DNA of 64,000 bases from the NCBI GenBank assembly GCA_030148505.1, contig JASBTI010000016.1, positions 186,001 to 250,000 of the forward strand. Reading direction: 5' to 3'. Made by a program: the position numbers and the translations under genes. Of this stretch, positions 18,047 to 27,814 are shown in pieces (within the stretch, counting starts at the first letter, position 1; every line of letters starts with the position of its first letter). Origin of the DNA: Rhodanobacter sp. Its GTDB lineage: Bacteria > Pseudomonadota > Gammaproteobacteria > Xanthomonadales > Rhodanobacteraceae. The notes below the pieces were generated by a model. It was given only the letters and a program-made list of their open reading frames with translations, was not told the DNA's origin and did not search any database.

Positions 18047-19432
18047 GTGACTGAAGAAATCTGGATCGTCGACGATGACCGCGGGGTGCGTCTGGTCCTC
18101 GCCGAAGCCCTGCGTGACGCCGGCCTCGCCGTGCGCGAATTCGGCGAAGCCGCGACCGCCAGGGTAGCCTTGAGCGAGGGACGTCCCGCCTTGCTGGTCA
18201 CCGATGTGCGGATGCCGGGCGAGAGTGGGCTGGACTTGTTGGTCGACCTGCAGGCGCGGGGCATCGGGCCGGTTATCGTGATGAGTGCTTACACCGACGT
18301 GGCGACCACGGCGGCGGCGTATCGTGCGGGTGCGGTGGATTACCTGGCCAAGCCGTTCGACCTGGACAAAGCCGTGGCGACGGTGCAGCGGGCCCTGGTC
18401 AGTGCCTCGTCGCCGACGCTGCCGGAGACCAAGGCGCCGATGCCGGAGCACACGCTGCTGGGAGAAAGTGCGCCGATGCGGGAAGTATTCCGGTTGATTG
18501 GTCGGGTGGCCGCCAGCGACCTCAATGTGCTGGTCACCGGCGAGACCGGTACCGGCAAGGAACTGGTTGCGCGCGCCTTGCATAACGAAAGCGTGCGGCG
18601 GGAGCGGCCTTTCGTGGCGCTGAACACCGCAGCGATTCCAAGCGAGCTGCTGGAGAGCGAGCTGTTTGGTCACGAGGCCGGTGCATTCACGGGTGCCACC
18701 CGTCGCGTCGCCGGGCGCTTCGAACAGGCTGAGGGTGGCACCTTGTTTCTGGATGAAATTGGCGACATGCCGCTGGCCTTGCAGACGCGCCTGTTGCGCG
18801 TGCTGGCCGGTGGCGAGTTTTACCGCGTCGGTGGTAGGGAATTGATTCGCGGCAATGTGCGTATCGTCGCCGCGACCCATCAGGACCTCGACGCCTGCGT
18901 GCTGGCCGGCCGTTTCCGCGCCGACCTGAAACATCGGCTCGATGTGGTGCGCATCGAGCTGCCGGCATTGCGCACGCGCCGCAGCGACATCCCGTTGCTG
19001 GCACAGCACTTCCTCGCCAGCACGGCTCGCGAGTTGAAATTGCCGCCTAAACGCTTTTCCCGTGCGGCGCTGAAACTGATTGCCCAGCGTGACTTCCCTG
19101 GCAATGTCCGCGAGCTCGAAAACCTTTGCCGCCGTTTGGTGGTTATTGCCCCAGGTGCCGAAATCCTGCCAGCCGATCTGGGTGTCGCGCCACCGGCCGA
19201 CAGCGGTGGCGGGGAGTGGACCGATGCGCTGCGCGAGTGGGCCCTGGCGGCGTTGCAGCACGACGAAGCGGCGATCCATGCGCGGGCCCGTGAAGCACTC
19301 GATCAAACCTTGCTGCAGGCGGCGCTGCAGATCACCGAGGGTCACCGTCAGCACGCCGCCCTGGCGTTGGGCGTCGGCCGCAACACGCTGACCCGAAAGC
19401 TGGGTGCATCGCGTACCCGGCGCAAGCGCTGA
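18047..19432 (+). CDS. ntrC: NtrC (GlnG), sigma-54 activator
   Basis: Response regulator and bacterial enhancer-binding protein. The GTG at 18047 ([19 protein letters not shown] 8 bp upstream) is favoured over the ATG at 18029, giving 461 aa. Receiver Asp is D53 in [13 protein letters not shown]. The AAA+ domain has [15 protein letters not shown] (Walker A), the sigma-54-contacting GAFTGATRR, and [11 protein letters not shown] (Walker B). The Fis-type helix-turn-helix lies in the C-terminal [17 protein letters not shown]. It should act on the glnA and nitrate-operon enhancers in this window. Confidence 0.95.
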   Translation: MTEEIWIVDDDRGVRLVLAEALRDAGLAVREFGEAATARVALSEGRPALLVTDVRMPGESGLDLLVDLQARGIGPVIVMSAYTDVATTAAAYRAGAVDYLAKPFDLDKAVATVQRALVSASSPTLPETKAPMPEHTLLGESAPMREVFRLIGRVAASDLNVLVTGETGTGKELVARALHNESVRRERPFVALNTAAIPSELLESELFGHEAGAFTGATRRVAGRFEQAEGGTLFLDEIGDMPLALQTRLLRVLAGGEFYRVGGRELIRGNVRIVAATHQDLDACVLAGRFRADLKHRLDVVRIELPALRTRRSDIPLLAQHFLASTARELKLPPKRFSRAALKLIAQRDFPGNVRELENLCRRLVVIAPGAEILPADLGVAPPADSGGGEWTDALREWALAALQHDEAAIHARAREALDQTLLQAALQITEGHRQHAALALGVGRNTLTRKLGASRTRRKR

Positions 19433-19527
19433 TCTGCGCCGTCCCGGATCAGCAACGTCAGTTGCGCATGCCGGACGTCAGCCCGGTATCAGCCTCACCG
19501 CCAAGGCGGCTTCACCCGTGCCGCGCT

Positions 19528-22500
19528 TCAGCCCAGAACCACCCGCAACCGGTGTGTCTTGCCGTCATCAAGCAGAGCGACTGCCGCGCTCGGGTCGAGC
19601 GGCCTGTCGTCCATTTCCACGACCGCCACACCGTGGCAAACGCGGTCCGGATTCTCCACCTCGATCGCGTAGGTGGTGACCCGATCCTCGCCGCCGCGAT
19701 GGCGGTAGCTGAGCTCGAAGCGAGGCCAGTGTCGCGGGATGCACGGCTCGATACGCAGCCTGTCGCCGCGCAGCTGAAAGCCCAGGATCGACTCCAGTCC
19801 GGCCCGGTACAGCCACGCGGCGGAGCCGGTATACCAGGTCCAGCCACCGCGGCCGACATGCGGGGCGACGGCGTAGACATCGGCGCTGACCACGTAGGGC
19901 TCGACCCTGTAGCGCTGCATCGCCTCCGGGCTGGCGCTGTGCGTGATCGGGTTGAGCAGGTCGAACAGTCCGGCCGCGCGGTCGCCTTCGCCGAGCCCGG
20001 CCCAGGCGAAAATCGACCAGATCGCGCCGTGGGTGTACTGGCCGCCGTTTTCGCGGACGCCGGGCGGATAGCCTTTGATGTAGCCCGGGTTGTCGTGGCC
20101 GTCGGGATCGAAGGGCGGGGTGAACAGGCGCGCGAGGCGGTTGTCGTGGTCGACCAGCAGCCGGTCCACCGAGGCCATCGCCTGGACGCTGTGTTGGCGA
20201 TTGTCTACGCCGGCCATCACGCTCCATGATTGCGCGATGCTGTCAATCTGGCACTGGCTGCTTTTCTGCGAGCCAAGCGGCGTGCCGTCGTCGTAGTAAC
20301 CGCGTCGGTACCATTGGCCATCCCAGGCCTGTTCCAATGCCTGGCGCAAAGTCTCGGCGTGGGCGCGCCAGCGGGTCGCCCGCCCGGCATCGTCGCGTCG
20401 TTCGGCCAGCGGTGCCATCGCATCGATCGCCCTGAGCAACAACCAGCCCAGCCAGCTGCTCTCGCCCTGGCCCTTGGCGCCAACGGCATTCATGCCGTCG
20501 TTCCAGTCGCCCGTACCGATCAGCGGTAGCGCATGGGCGCCGACCGCGAGACTGGAGTCGATGGCGCGCGCGCAGTGCTCGTACAGCGGCACCTGCTGAT
20601 CCGACGTCTGCGGCTGGAAGAAGGCGTCGCTGGCATGGTCGGCGATCGACTGGCCGGTCAAAAATGGCAACATCGCGTCGAGCACGGCGTCGTCACCGCT
20701 GACCTCGATGTAGTGCATGGCCACATGGGCCAGCCAGATGCGGTCGTCGCTGATCCGCGTACGAATGCCCTGTCCCGCCGGCGGCAGCCACCAGTGCTGC
20801 ACGTCGCCCTCGGCAAACTGGCGCCCGGCGGCACGCAGCAGATGCTCGCGAGCAAGGTCGGGACGGCTCACGCACAGCGCCATGACGTCCTGTAGCTGAT
20901 CGCGGAATCCGTAGGCTCCGCTGGCCTGGTAATACGCGGTGCGCGCCCACAACCGGCAGGCGGTGACCTGGTATAGCAGCCAGTCGTTGAGCAGGATATC
21001 CATCGCGCGTTCCGGCGTGCGGATTTGTACAGTGTCGAGCAGGCGGCGCCAGTGTGCGTCGATATCGGTCAACACCTGATCGAACGGGGTAGCGCGATAG
21101 GTAGCGATCAGCGTCCGCGCCTCGTCGTCGTCCGCTGCATCGCCCAGCAGAAACACCAGCTCGATCTGGGTCATCGGCGGCAATTCGATGCAGGTCTGCA
21201 GCGCGCCGCAAGGATCGAGACCGGCTCCGCATCGACCCGACAGCGGCGCCTCGTGCCGCAGCGCCGCCGGGCATGCGGCCGTGCCAAGCGGACCCAACAG
21301 CTCGGCACGGTCGCCACTGATCGAGTGCTGCCGGCCAGCGGCATCGAAGAAGGCCACGCGCTCACTGAAGTCGGCGCGCCAGCGGTTGCGTGCGAACAGC
21401 GCGCCGGTTGCGGCGTCGTGCGCGGTGACCACAAAAGGTGCCGGCGTGCTGCCGTTGGGGCCCAACGCCCACGCGACATACCCGGTGACTGCCAGCCGGC
21501 GCGTGTGTGGGGAGTGGTTGCGCAGCCGCAGCCGCGACAACTTGATCGTGTCCGCCAACGGCACGCACTGGGTCAGCTCCAGTGCAATGCCGTGGGCATC
21601 GTTGCGAAAACGGCTCCAGCCCTTGCCATGGGTGATCGCGTAGTGTGCGTCGAAAACCCGTATCGGCAGCGCGGTGGCGCTCCACAGCGCACCGCTATCG
21701 CGGTCGCGCAGATAGATCACATCCTGCGGAGTGTCACTGACCGGGTCATTCGGCCATGGCGTCAACGGGTTTTGCTGGCTGTTCTGCGACCAGGTATAGC
21801 CGCCGCCTTCGGCCGAGACGATGAAACCAAACGTGGGGTTGGCGATCACGTTGATCCAGGGGGCCGGGGTATGGCGCTCTCCGTCGAGCTCGATCCGGTA
21901 GACGCGCCCGGCGTCGTCGAAGCCGCCCTGGCCGTTGGCGAACTCCAGCACCGCGGCATCGTCCACAGCGGCGGCGATGGCCGGGGTGCGCGTGCGAATG
22001 GCCGCCGTTTCCCCGCTACCAGACTGGGCGAAATCCACTGCATGCGCATGCTCGACCTCCCCCCCCTGCAGCACCACCCGGGCAACGCGCTGCAGACCGT
22101 CGCGGAGACTCTCGTCGATGGCATCATTGCGCAGCGAGAACAGCTCGGTCTGGGGTAGCTGATCACCCTTCTTGAGCTGCTCGCGTTGTGTTTCGACCAG
22201 CGGGTCGATGGCGCTTTGTAAGCGGTCGGCGGCTGCGCCAACGGCGTGGTTGAGCAGCACCACATCGACGGCGAGCATTTGTTCACGCCAATAGCGCTGG
22301 GCCAGCAGAAGCGTCCGCAGGCGTGGCAGACCGAGCTCGTCGTGAAGCCACAACAGAATGATCGGCCGATCCCCGGAAATGCCGATGGGCCAGAGCGTTG
22401 GCGCCCCCCCATGGCCACGCGCCAGCGCCTCCGGTGCGGCCCGCAGTGACCGGTCGCTGCTGAACACCGCACCCAACCACGGTGCCAGGCTGTCCCGCTG

Positions 22501-23418
22501 CGCCCCAGTGAGTTCCAGGCGGTGTATCAGGTTTTCGGCGTAGGTGGCCGCATCGGCAAACAGCAACTCGGCAGCGTTCGGTTTGCCCAAGTGAGTGCTC
22601 AGTGCCACCGCGCCCTCGCGGGAATCGGCGACACATGTCCAGCAGAGCAACCGTATGCTGGTGCCCGGCGCCAGCGTGATCCGCTGGCGCATGCCGAAGA
22701 CCGGATCGAGCACGCAACCGGTGATGTTGGACAATGCAACACCCGATCGCATCGCGGCGGCGTTGGTCAGGGTACGGCCGCGGCCAAGGAAGCGTGCACG
22801 GTCGGTTTCGTACTCGTGCACTGTACTGGCAGGCAGCTCTTCCGCCTGCAGCGCATGGGCGGCCCATACTGTGGGCTCGTCGTCCGAACGCCGTCGCCGG
22901 GTGGCCAGCAACAGTCCGCGCTGTGCGTCGAATTCTGTCTGCACGAACATCTTGGAGAACGCAGGGTGCGCGTTGTCGGCTGCTATGGGACCGAGCACCA
23001 GCTCCGAGAACGAGGTTACTGACAGTACGCGGGTGCGCTCACCGTGGTTGCTCAGGGTGAGCCGGCGCAGCTCGATGTCGGCGTCGTGGGCGACCGCCAC
23101 ATCCATACAGGTATGCAGGCCGTGATGGCGTCGGCTGAAAACGGCACGACCGGGATGAAATGCCACCGCATGGTCCGATAGCGCCGTGCCGAACGGTTGC
23201 CGGGTGGTCGACCACACGCTGGCATCCTCTTCGTCGCGCAGCAACAGGTAGCTGCCCCAGCAGTCCGCCGTGGGATCTTCGCGCCACCGGGTGACCGCCA
23301 GCCCCCGCCAGCGGCTGAAGCCGGTGCCCCGAGTGCTCAGCATCACCGTATAGGCACCGTTGGAAAGCAGGTGTATGGTCGCTGGAGGTGCGGACGAGGT
23401 AGTGGACGGGGATAACAT
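19528..23418 (-). CDS. GH94 beta-glucan phosphorylase-like protein (cyclic beta-1,2-glucan synthase C-terminal type)
   Basis: 1296 aa from the ATG reading MLSPSTTSSAPPATIHLLSNG; the 1322-aa track form extends upstream. It resembles the GH94-type C-terminal half of cyclic beta-1,2-glucan synthase (NdvB/Cgs). Two beta-supersandwich units are visible: residues about 12-280 (LSNGAYTVMLSTRGTGFSRWRGLAVTRW) and about 510-800 (GGYTWSQNSQQNPLTPWPNDP). An alpha/alpha barrel follows (GFRDQLQDVMAL, ISDDRIWLAH, ALPLIGTGDWNDGMNAVG). The Asp of GDWNDGMN is the expected general acid. The GT84 synthase domain is missing. No signal peptide, so likely cytoplasmic. It could trim or phosphorolyse beta-1,2-glucans; substrate inferred. 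Confidence 0.85.
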   Translation of the reverse strand: MLSPSTTSSAPPATIHLLSNGAYTVMLSTRGTGFSRWRGLAVTRWREDPTADCWGSYLLLRDEEDASVWSTTRQPFGTALSDHAVAFHPGRAVFSRRHHGLHTCMDVAVAHDADIELRRLTLSNHGERTRVLSVTSFSELVLGPIAADNAHPAFSKMFVQTEFDAQRGLLLATRRRRSDDEPTVWAAHALQAEELPASTVHEYETDRARFLGRGRTLTNAAAMRSGVALSNITGCVLDPVFGMRQRITLAPGTSIRLLCWTCVADSREGAVALSTHLGKPNAAELLFADAATYAENLIHRLELTGAQRDSLAPWLGAVFSSDRSLRAAPEALARGHGGAPTLWPIGISGDRPIILLWLHDELGLPRLRTLLLAQRYWREQMLAVDVVLLNHAVGAAADRLQSAIDPLVETQREQLKKGDQLPQTELFSLRNDAIDESLRDGLQRVARVVLQGGEVEHAHAVDFAQSGSGETAAIRTRTPAIAAAVDDAAVLEFANGQGGFDDAGRVYRIELDGERHTPAPWINVIANPTFGFIVSAEGGGYTWSQNSQQNPLTPWPNDPVSDTPQDVIYLRDRDSGALWSATALPIRVFDAHYAITHGKGWSRFRNDAHGIALELTQCVPLADTIKLSRLRLRNHSPHTRRLAVTGYVAWALGPNGSTPAPFVVTAHDAATGALFARNRWRADFSERVAFFDAAGRQHSISGDRAELLGPLGTAACPAALRHEAPLSGRCGAGLDPCGALQTCIELPPMTQIELVFLLGDAADDDEARTLIATYRATPFDQVLTDIDAHWRRLLDTVQIRTPERAMDILLNDWLLYQVTACRLWARTAYYQASGAYGFRDQLQDVMALCVSRPDLAREHLLRAAGRQFAEGDVQHWWLPPAGQGIRTRISDDRIWLAHVAMHYIEVSGDDAVLDAMLPFLTGQSIADHASDAFFQPQTSDQQVPLYEHCARAIDSSLAVGAHALPLIGTGDWNDGMNAVGAKGQGESSWLGWLLLRAIDAMAPLAERRDDAGRATRWRAHAETLRQALEQAWDGQWYRRGYYDDGTPLGSQKSSQCQIDSIAQSWSVMAGVDNRQHSVQAMASVDRLLVDHDNRLARLFTPPFDPDGHDNPGYIKGYPPGVRENGGQYTHGAIWSIFAWAGLGEGDRAAGLFDLLNPITHSASPEAMQRYRVEPYVVSADVYAVAPHVGRGGWTWYTGSAAWLYRAGLESILGFQLRGDRLRIEPCIPRHWPRFELSYRHRGGEDRVTTYAIEVENPDRVCHGVAVVEMDDRPLDPSAAVALLDDGKTHRLRVVLG

Positions 23419-23641
23419 GCGCTGGCTGACTCCTGCAAGGTGCTGCGCCGGGCACGGGCACGGCACCGATACGAGCCTACGACTACCAGGGGGCAATCCC
23501 GTGTGAACGCCGGTGGCAACGGGCGCAGCGAGCGCCCTACACGGGGGTTTTGCATTCGTTCGGTCACACTAGCGACTGGCCATGGCAGCAACGGACGCGC
23601 GCCGGTTGCCATGGCTTCTTGTTTCCTCCTGGATATCGTCG

Positions 23642-24973
23642 ATGCCCGACCTCTGTTCGCTGCCCGATGACGCCCTGCTGGATCGTCTGCAGCGGGGCGC
23701 CTTCGGTTACTTCGTCGAGACCATGAACCCGCGCAATGGACTGGTACCCGATACCTCGCGCGAGAACTCGCCGGTCAGTATCGCGGTGGTCGGGTTTGCG
23801 TTGTCGGCCTATCCGGTGGCGGTGGAGCGCGGCTGGATGGAGCGTGCCGAGGCGGTGCGGCGCAGCTTGCTGGCGCTGCGCTTCTTTCGCGACAGTGACC
23901 AGAGCGGCAGCCCGACGGCCACGGGCTACAAGGGCTTCTACTACCACTTTCTCGATAGCCATTCCGGTGCGCGGATGTGGCAGTCCGAGTTGTCGATGAT
24001 CGACAGCGCCCTGCTGATCGCCGGCATGCTCACCGCCGCGACCTACTTCACCGGCGCGGGCGCCGCAGAAAGCGAGCTGCGCGAACTGGCCGACCTGCTG
24101 TATCGGCGCGTCGACTGGCGCTGGTCGCAGGATGGCGGCGACACCATCCGTCAGGGCTGGAAACCGGAGTGCGGCTACCTGCATTACGGCTGGGAGGGTT
24201 ACAGCGAGGCGATCGTACTGTACGCACTGGCGCTGGGTTCGCCGACTCATCCGATCAGCGGCGACTGCTACCCCGCCTGGACCGCCACCTATCAATGGGA
24301 AAACCTGTACGACCAGGACTTTCTCTACGCCGGTCCGCTGTTCGTGCACCATTTTTCGCAAGCGTGGATCGACCTGCGTGGTATCCGCGACCGCTTCATG
24401 CGCGAAAAGCGCTCGGACTATTTCGAAAACAGCCGGCGCGCGGTATTCGTGCAGCGCAAGTACACCGCGCTCAATCCCAACGAGTTCGTCGGCTACGACG
24501 AAAACTGTTGGGGCCTGTCGGCCTGTGACGGACCCAGCGACGAGCAGGCGCAGGTGGAGAATGAACGCCGCCGCCTGTTCGGTTACGCCGCGCGCGGCGT
24601 GCCCTACGGCCCCGACGATGGCACCTTGTCGCCGCCGTCCGTGCTCGCCTCGCTGCCATTCGCACCGGATCTTGTCCTGGCCGCGTTGCGCAATATGCTG
24701 CTGCGCTACCCCCAATTGCTCAGCCACGACCGCCTGACCACCAGCTTCAACGCCACGCTCGTCGACAGCGACGGCCAACCCTGGCTGTCGCCGGGCCACT
24801 ACGGGCTCGATCAGGGCATCGTATTCATGATGATCGAAAACCACCGCAGCGAATGGATATGGCAATTGCTGCGAGACTGCGACTATCTCGCAGAGGGCCT
24901 GCGCCATGCAGGCTTCACTGGCGGGTGGCTGCAGGCGCAGCCGCCGACGAAGGTGACGGGAGCCGCGCCGTGA
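23642..24973 (+). CDS. PF10091 glycoamylase-like / GH144-type glucanase
   Basis: About 443 aa from the ATG reading MPDLCSLPDDALLDRLQRGAFGYF; an upstream ATG at 23582 adds 20 residues and neither has a good RBS. Motifs of this alpha/alpha-barrel family: GFALSAYPVAVERGW, GFYYHFLDSHSGARMWQSELSMIDSALLIAGML, WGLSACDGPSDEQ, GVPYGPDDGTLSPPSVLASLPFAPD and FNATL...SPGHYGLDQGIVFMMIENHRS. Characterised GH144 members are endo-beta-1,2-glucanases, and the same domain forms the middle of Cgs/NdvB. It lacks an evident signal peptide. It is divergent from the GH94 gene and overlaps the next gene by one base (TGATG). Confidence 0.85.
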   Translation: MPDLCSLPDDALLDRLQRGAFGYFVETMNPRNGLVPDTSRENSPVSIAVVGFALSAYPVAVERGWMERAEAVRRSLLALRFFRDSDQSGSPTATGYKGFYYHFLDSHSGARMWQSELSMIDSALLIAGMLTAATYFTGAGAAESELRELADLLYRRVDWRWSQDGGDTIRQGWKPECGYLHYGWEGYSEAIVLYALALGSPTHPISGDCYPAWTATYQWENLYDQDFLYAGPLFVHHFSQAWIDLRGIRDRFMREKRSDYFENSRRAVFVQRKYTALNPNEFVGYDENCWGLSACDGPSDEQAQVENERRRLFGYAARGVPYGPDDGTLSPPSVLASLPFAPDLVLAALRNMLLRYPQLLSHDRLTTSFNATLVDSDGQPWLSPGHYGLDQGIVFMMIENHRSEWIWQLLRDCDYLAEGLRHAGFTGGWLQAQPPTKVTGAAP

Positions 24974-26496
24974 TGACCGCCAAGTTCGACGCCACGGTAA
25001 GCGCGCCGCTCGATGCCTTCGAGCACAAGCGCCTCGCCGAGGTGCAACCGGAGGCATGGAGCAATCCCGAGCCGTCCGGCCCGTACCAGCTGGTGATTGT
25101 GGGCGCCGGACCGGCCGGTATAGTCGCCGCGAGGGAAGCAGCGGCGCTCGGCGCCCGGGTAGCGCTGATCGAACGCCACTTGATCGGCGGTACGTGTTTC
25201 AACACCGGCTGCATCCCATCCAAGACCCTGATCCGCACCGCCAGCGTCTATGCGGAAATGCGCGAAGCCGCCCGCTACGGCGCGCAGGCGCCGGGCGACA
25301 TCCGGGTCGACTTCGCCGCCGTGATGACGCGCTTGCGGCGCATCCGCAGCCATCTCACGGCCACCACGTCGGTGCGTCAGCTGGCGGCGGGCGGCGTAGA
25401 TGTGTTCTTCGGCTATACCCGTTTCGAGAGTGTCGACAGCCTCAGTGTCAACGGGCAGCTTCTGCAGTTCGACAAAGCATTGATCGCCACCGGCGCACGG
25501 CCGCTCATACCGGACATCCCCGGCCTCAAGCAAGCCGGTTTCCTGACCAACGCCACCGTGTTCGATCTCACCGAATTGCCCTCGCGGCTGCTGGTAATCG
25601 GTGGTGGTCCGCTCGGTTGCGAGCTGGCCCAGGCTTTCCAGCGGCTCGGCTCACGGGTCACCATCGTGCAGGATCTGCCGCTGTTTCTGGAGCATGAGGA
25701 GCGTGACGCCGCGCAGACCCTGTCCGACGCGTTCGCCCGCGATGGCATCGAGGTGCGCCTGAACACCCGCACCACCGAGGTACGCGTGGAGGGTGCTGAA
25801 AAGTGGGTGGATCTGGTCAGTGCCGATTACCACAGCACGATCCGGGTCGATGCGATCCTGACCGGGGTGGGCCGCCGCCCCAATGTGCAGGGGCTGGCGC
25901 TGGAGATGGCTGCGGTCGACTACGACGAGGACAGCGGGATTACCGTCGACGACCATTTGCGCACCAGCAATCCGCGCATCTTTGCCGCCGGCGACGTCTG
26001 CCTCGATGCCAAGTACACCGATATCGCCGAAGAGTCGGCACGCATCGTGGTGCGCAATGCCTTGCTGGGCGGGTGCGAACAGCTGAGCAAACGGGTGGTG
26101 CCCTGGTGTACCTACACCGATCCCGAGATCGCCCACGTCGGCATGTACGTGCGCCAGGCCAACGTGCTCGGCATCCCGGTAAAAACCTTCACCGTTCCGA
26201 TGCACCAGTCCGACCGTGCCGTGACCGACAGCGAGGAAAGCGGCTTCGTGAAGATCCATATCCGCGATGGCAGCGACACCATACTCGGTGCCACCATCGT
26301 GTCACGCCATGCCGGTGACATGATCAACGAGATCACCCTGGCGATGGTGGCGGGCATCGGTCTGCGTACCCTGGCCAAGGTGATCCATGCCTACCCGACC
26401 AAGACCGAGGCGATTCGCGAAGCCGCGATGGCGTACAACCGCACGCGGATCACGCCCCGCCTGCTGGCCCGCCTGCATCGCTGGCTGCGGCGCTGA
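24973..26496 (+). CDS. Flavin-dependent pyridine-nucleotide disulfide oxidoreductase (mercuric-reductase-like)
   Basis: 507 aa. After a 30-residue leader, the FAD-binding VIVGAGPAGIVAAREAAALGA is followed by the redox-active disulfide GGTCFNTGCIPSKT, an NAD(P) fold VIGGGPLGCELAQAFQRLG, the second FAD motif RIFAAGDVC, and the dimerisation domain ending VIHAYPTKTEAIREAAMAYNR. The HxxxxE pair (HAYPTKTE) of this class is present. Homologues are often called MerA-like, but there is no HMA domain or mer operon, so mercury reduction is unlikely. Translationally coupled to the glucanase-like gene; a functional link is unclear. Confidence 0.88.
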   Translation: MTAKFDATVSAPLDAFEHKRLAEVQPEAWSNPEPSGPYQLVIVGAGPAGIVAAREAAALGARVALIERHLIGGTCFNTGCIPSKTLIRTASVYAEMREAARYGAQAPGDIRVDFAAVMTRLRRIRSHLTATTSVRQLAAGGVDVFFGYTRFESVDSLSVNGQLLQFDKALIATGARPLIPDIPGLKQAGFLTNATVFDLTELPSRLLVIGGGPLGCELAQAFQRLGSRVTIVQDLPLFLEHEERDAAQTLSDAFARDGIEVRLNTRTTEVRVEGAEKWVDLVSADYHSTIRVDAILTGVGRRPNVQGLALEMAAVDYDEDSGITVDDHLRTSNPRIFAAGDVCLDAKYTDIAEESARIVVRNALLGGCEQLSKRVVPWCTYTDPEIAHVGMYVRQANVLGIPVKTFTVPMHQSDRAVTDSEESGFVKIHIRDGSDTILGATIVSRHAGDMINEITLAMVAGIGLRTLAKVIHAYPTKTEAIREAAMAYNRTRITPRLLARLHRWLRR

Positions 26497-26583
26497 TTAC
26501 GATCACGTCTGCTTATCGCCCGCCGGCCTACAATCCAGCGTTTCGACCCTCGCCACTTTCGTCACATCACGCAAGGAAAACCT

Positions 26584-27495
26584 ATGCAACTTGGCATGAT
26601 CGGCCTCGGCAAGATGGGCGCCAACATGGCGCAGCGGCTGCTCAATGGCAGCCATAAGGTCATCGGCTTCGACCCTGCCGCCCAGGCACGTAAGAAGCTC
26701 GAAGAAAATGGTGGTGGCTCGGCCGATTCGCTCAAGGCACTGGTGGCGGCGCTGCCCGCCCCAAGGGTGCTGTGGATGATGGTGCCTTCGGGCAAGGTCA
26801 CCAACGACACCGTCAGTGCCTTGCTCGACATCCTCGAGAAGGGCGACACGATGATCGACGGCGGCAACTCCAACTACAAGGATTCGCTGGGACATGCCGC
26901 GGCCTGCGCCGCCAAGGGCATCAACTACGTCGATTGCGGCACCAGTGGTGGTGTTTGGGGCCTGAAGGAGGGCTATAGCATGATGGTCGGTGGTGACGAG
27001 AAGGTGGTCGCCAACCTCAAGCCGATCTTCGAGACGTTGGCGCCGGGCAAGGACAAAGGCTGGGGTCGGGTCGGCCCGGTGGGTGCCGGTCACTTCACTA
27101 AGATGGTTCACAATGGCATTGAATACGGGCTGATGCAGGCCTATGCCGAAGGCTTCTCGATCCTGCGGCACAAGGAGGCGTTCGAGCTCGACCTGCAACA
27201 GGTCGGCGAGATCTGGCGCTATGGCAGCGTGGTGCGCTCGTGGTTGCTGGAGCTGACCACCGACGCACTGGGCAAGAATCCCAACCTCGACGGCATCGCT
27301 CCGTACGTGCCCGACTCCGGCGAAGGCCGCTGGACCGTGGACGCGGCGATCGAACTCAGCGTGCCGGCGCCCGTGATCACGCTAGCCTTGATGGAGCGTT
27401 TCCGCTCGCGCGACGTCGACTCATTCTCCGACAAGCTGCTGTCGGCGATGCGCAACGAGTTTGGCGGACACGCGATTAAACACGAATCCGACTAG
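26584..27495 (+). CDS. gnd: 6-phosphogluconate dehydrogenase, short (about 300-aa) class
   Basis: Oxidative decarboxylation of 6-phosphogluconate to ribulose 5-phosphate. 303 aa, the short GntZ/YqeC class rather than the 470-aa enteric Gnd. NAD(P) fold MQLGMIGLGKMGANMAQRLLNGSHKVIGFD, substrate loop VDCGTSGGVWGLKEGYSMMVGG, catalytic region GPVGAGHFTKMVHNGIEYGLMQAYAEGF, C-terminal PDSGEGRWTVDAAIELSVPAPVI. A purine-rich AAGGAAAA precedes the ATG. The coenzyme of this class is often NAD; not determinable here. Confidence 0.93.
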   Translation: MQLGMIGLGKMGANMAQRLLNGSHKVIGFDPAAQARKKLEENGGGSADSLKALVAALPAPRVLWMMVPSGKVTNDTVSALLDILEKGDTMIDGGNSNYKDSLGHAAACAAKGINYVDCGTSGGVWGLKEGYSMMVGGDEKVVANLKPIFETLAPGKDKGWGRVGPVGAGHFTKMVHNGIEYGLMQAYAEGFSILRHKEAFELDLQQVGEIWRYGSVVRSWLLELTTDALGKNPNLDGIAPYVPDSGEGRWTVDAAIELSVPAPVITLALMERFRSRDVDSFSDKLLSAMRNEFGGHAIKHESD

Positions 27496-27814
27496 CATCT
27501 TGCGGCCGTCGCGGCCCCGACACCCCCTCTGCGTCCAAGGAATCGGCGATGCCGGAATGAGTTCACCACCCACCGGCAACGTCATCTTTTTCAAGCCACG
27601 ATTTGCGATATATTGAACGACCGTCCAGATGTCTAAACGGCGAACCGTTTCCGCAGCACTTCGCCAGCCAAGCTTCAGTCATGACACACAGTGAAAAGCG
27701 GATCGATTCGAAGCTAAAGGCTGCAAAATCGCGCATCGCGCGCAGCCTCATTCATCGGCTCGGAAGCTTGGATCGCTTCTTTGCTCGTCGCCCCATGACA
27801 TTCGGAGCATAGCC
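27496..27814 (+). other. 319-bp region upstream of cysG
   Basis: No convincing gene. A 69-codon ORF (27603-27812) is unlike any family I know and is best treated as leader sequence. It holds a likely promoter stretch TTTGCGATATATTGAACG (about 27601-27618) and directly after it an imperfect inverted repeat CCGTCCAGATGTCTAAACGG (27624-27643). The inner AGATGTCT differs by one base from the AGACGTCT met box seen near 12.57 kb, which may be coincidental. A GGAGC ribosome site precedes the cysG ATG. Confidence 0.4.

Noticed and set aside
21025-22158. 377-aa plus-strand ORF inside the GH94 gene
   Set aside because: Antisense shadow of a high-GC gene; the minus-strand protein has clear conserved motifs and the plus product does not.
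27603-27812. 69-aa ORF before cysG
   Set aside because: No recognisable family or RBS, and it contains the probable cysG promoter and an inverted repeat.
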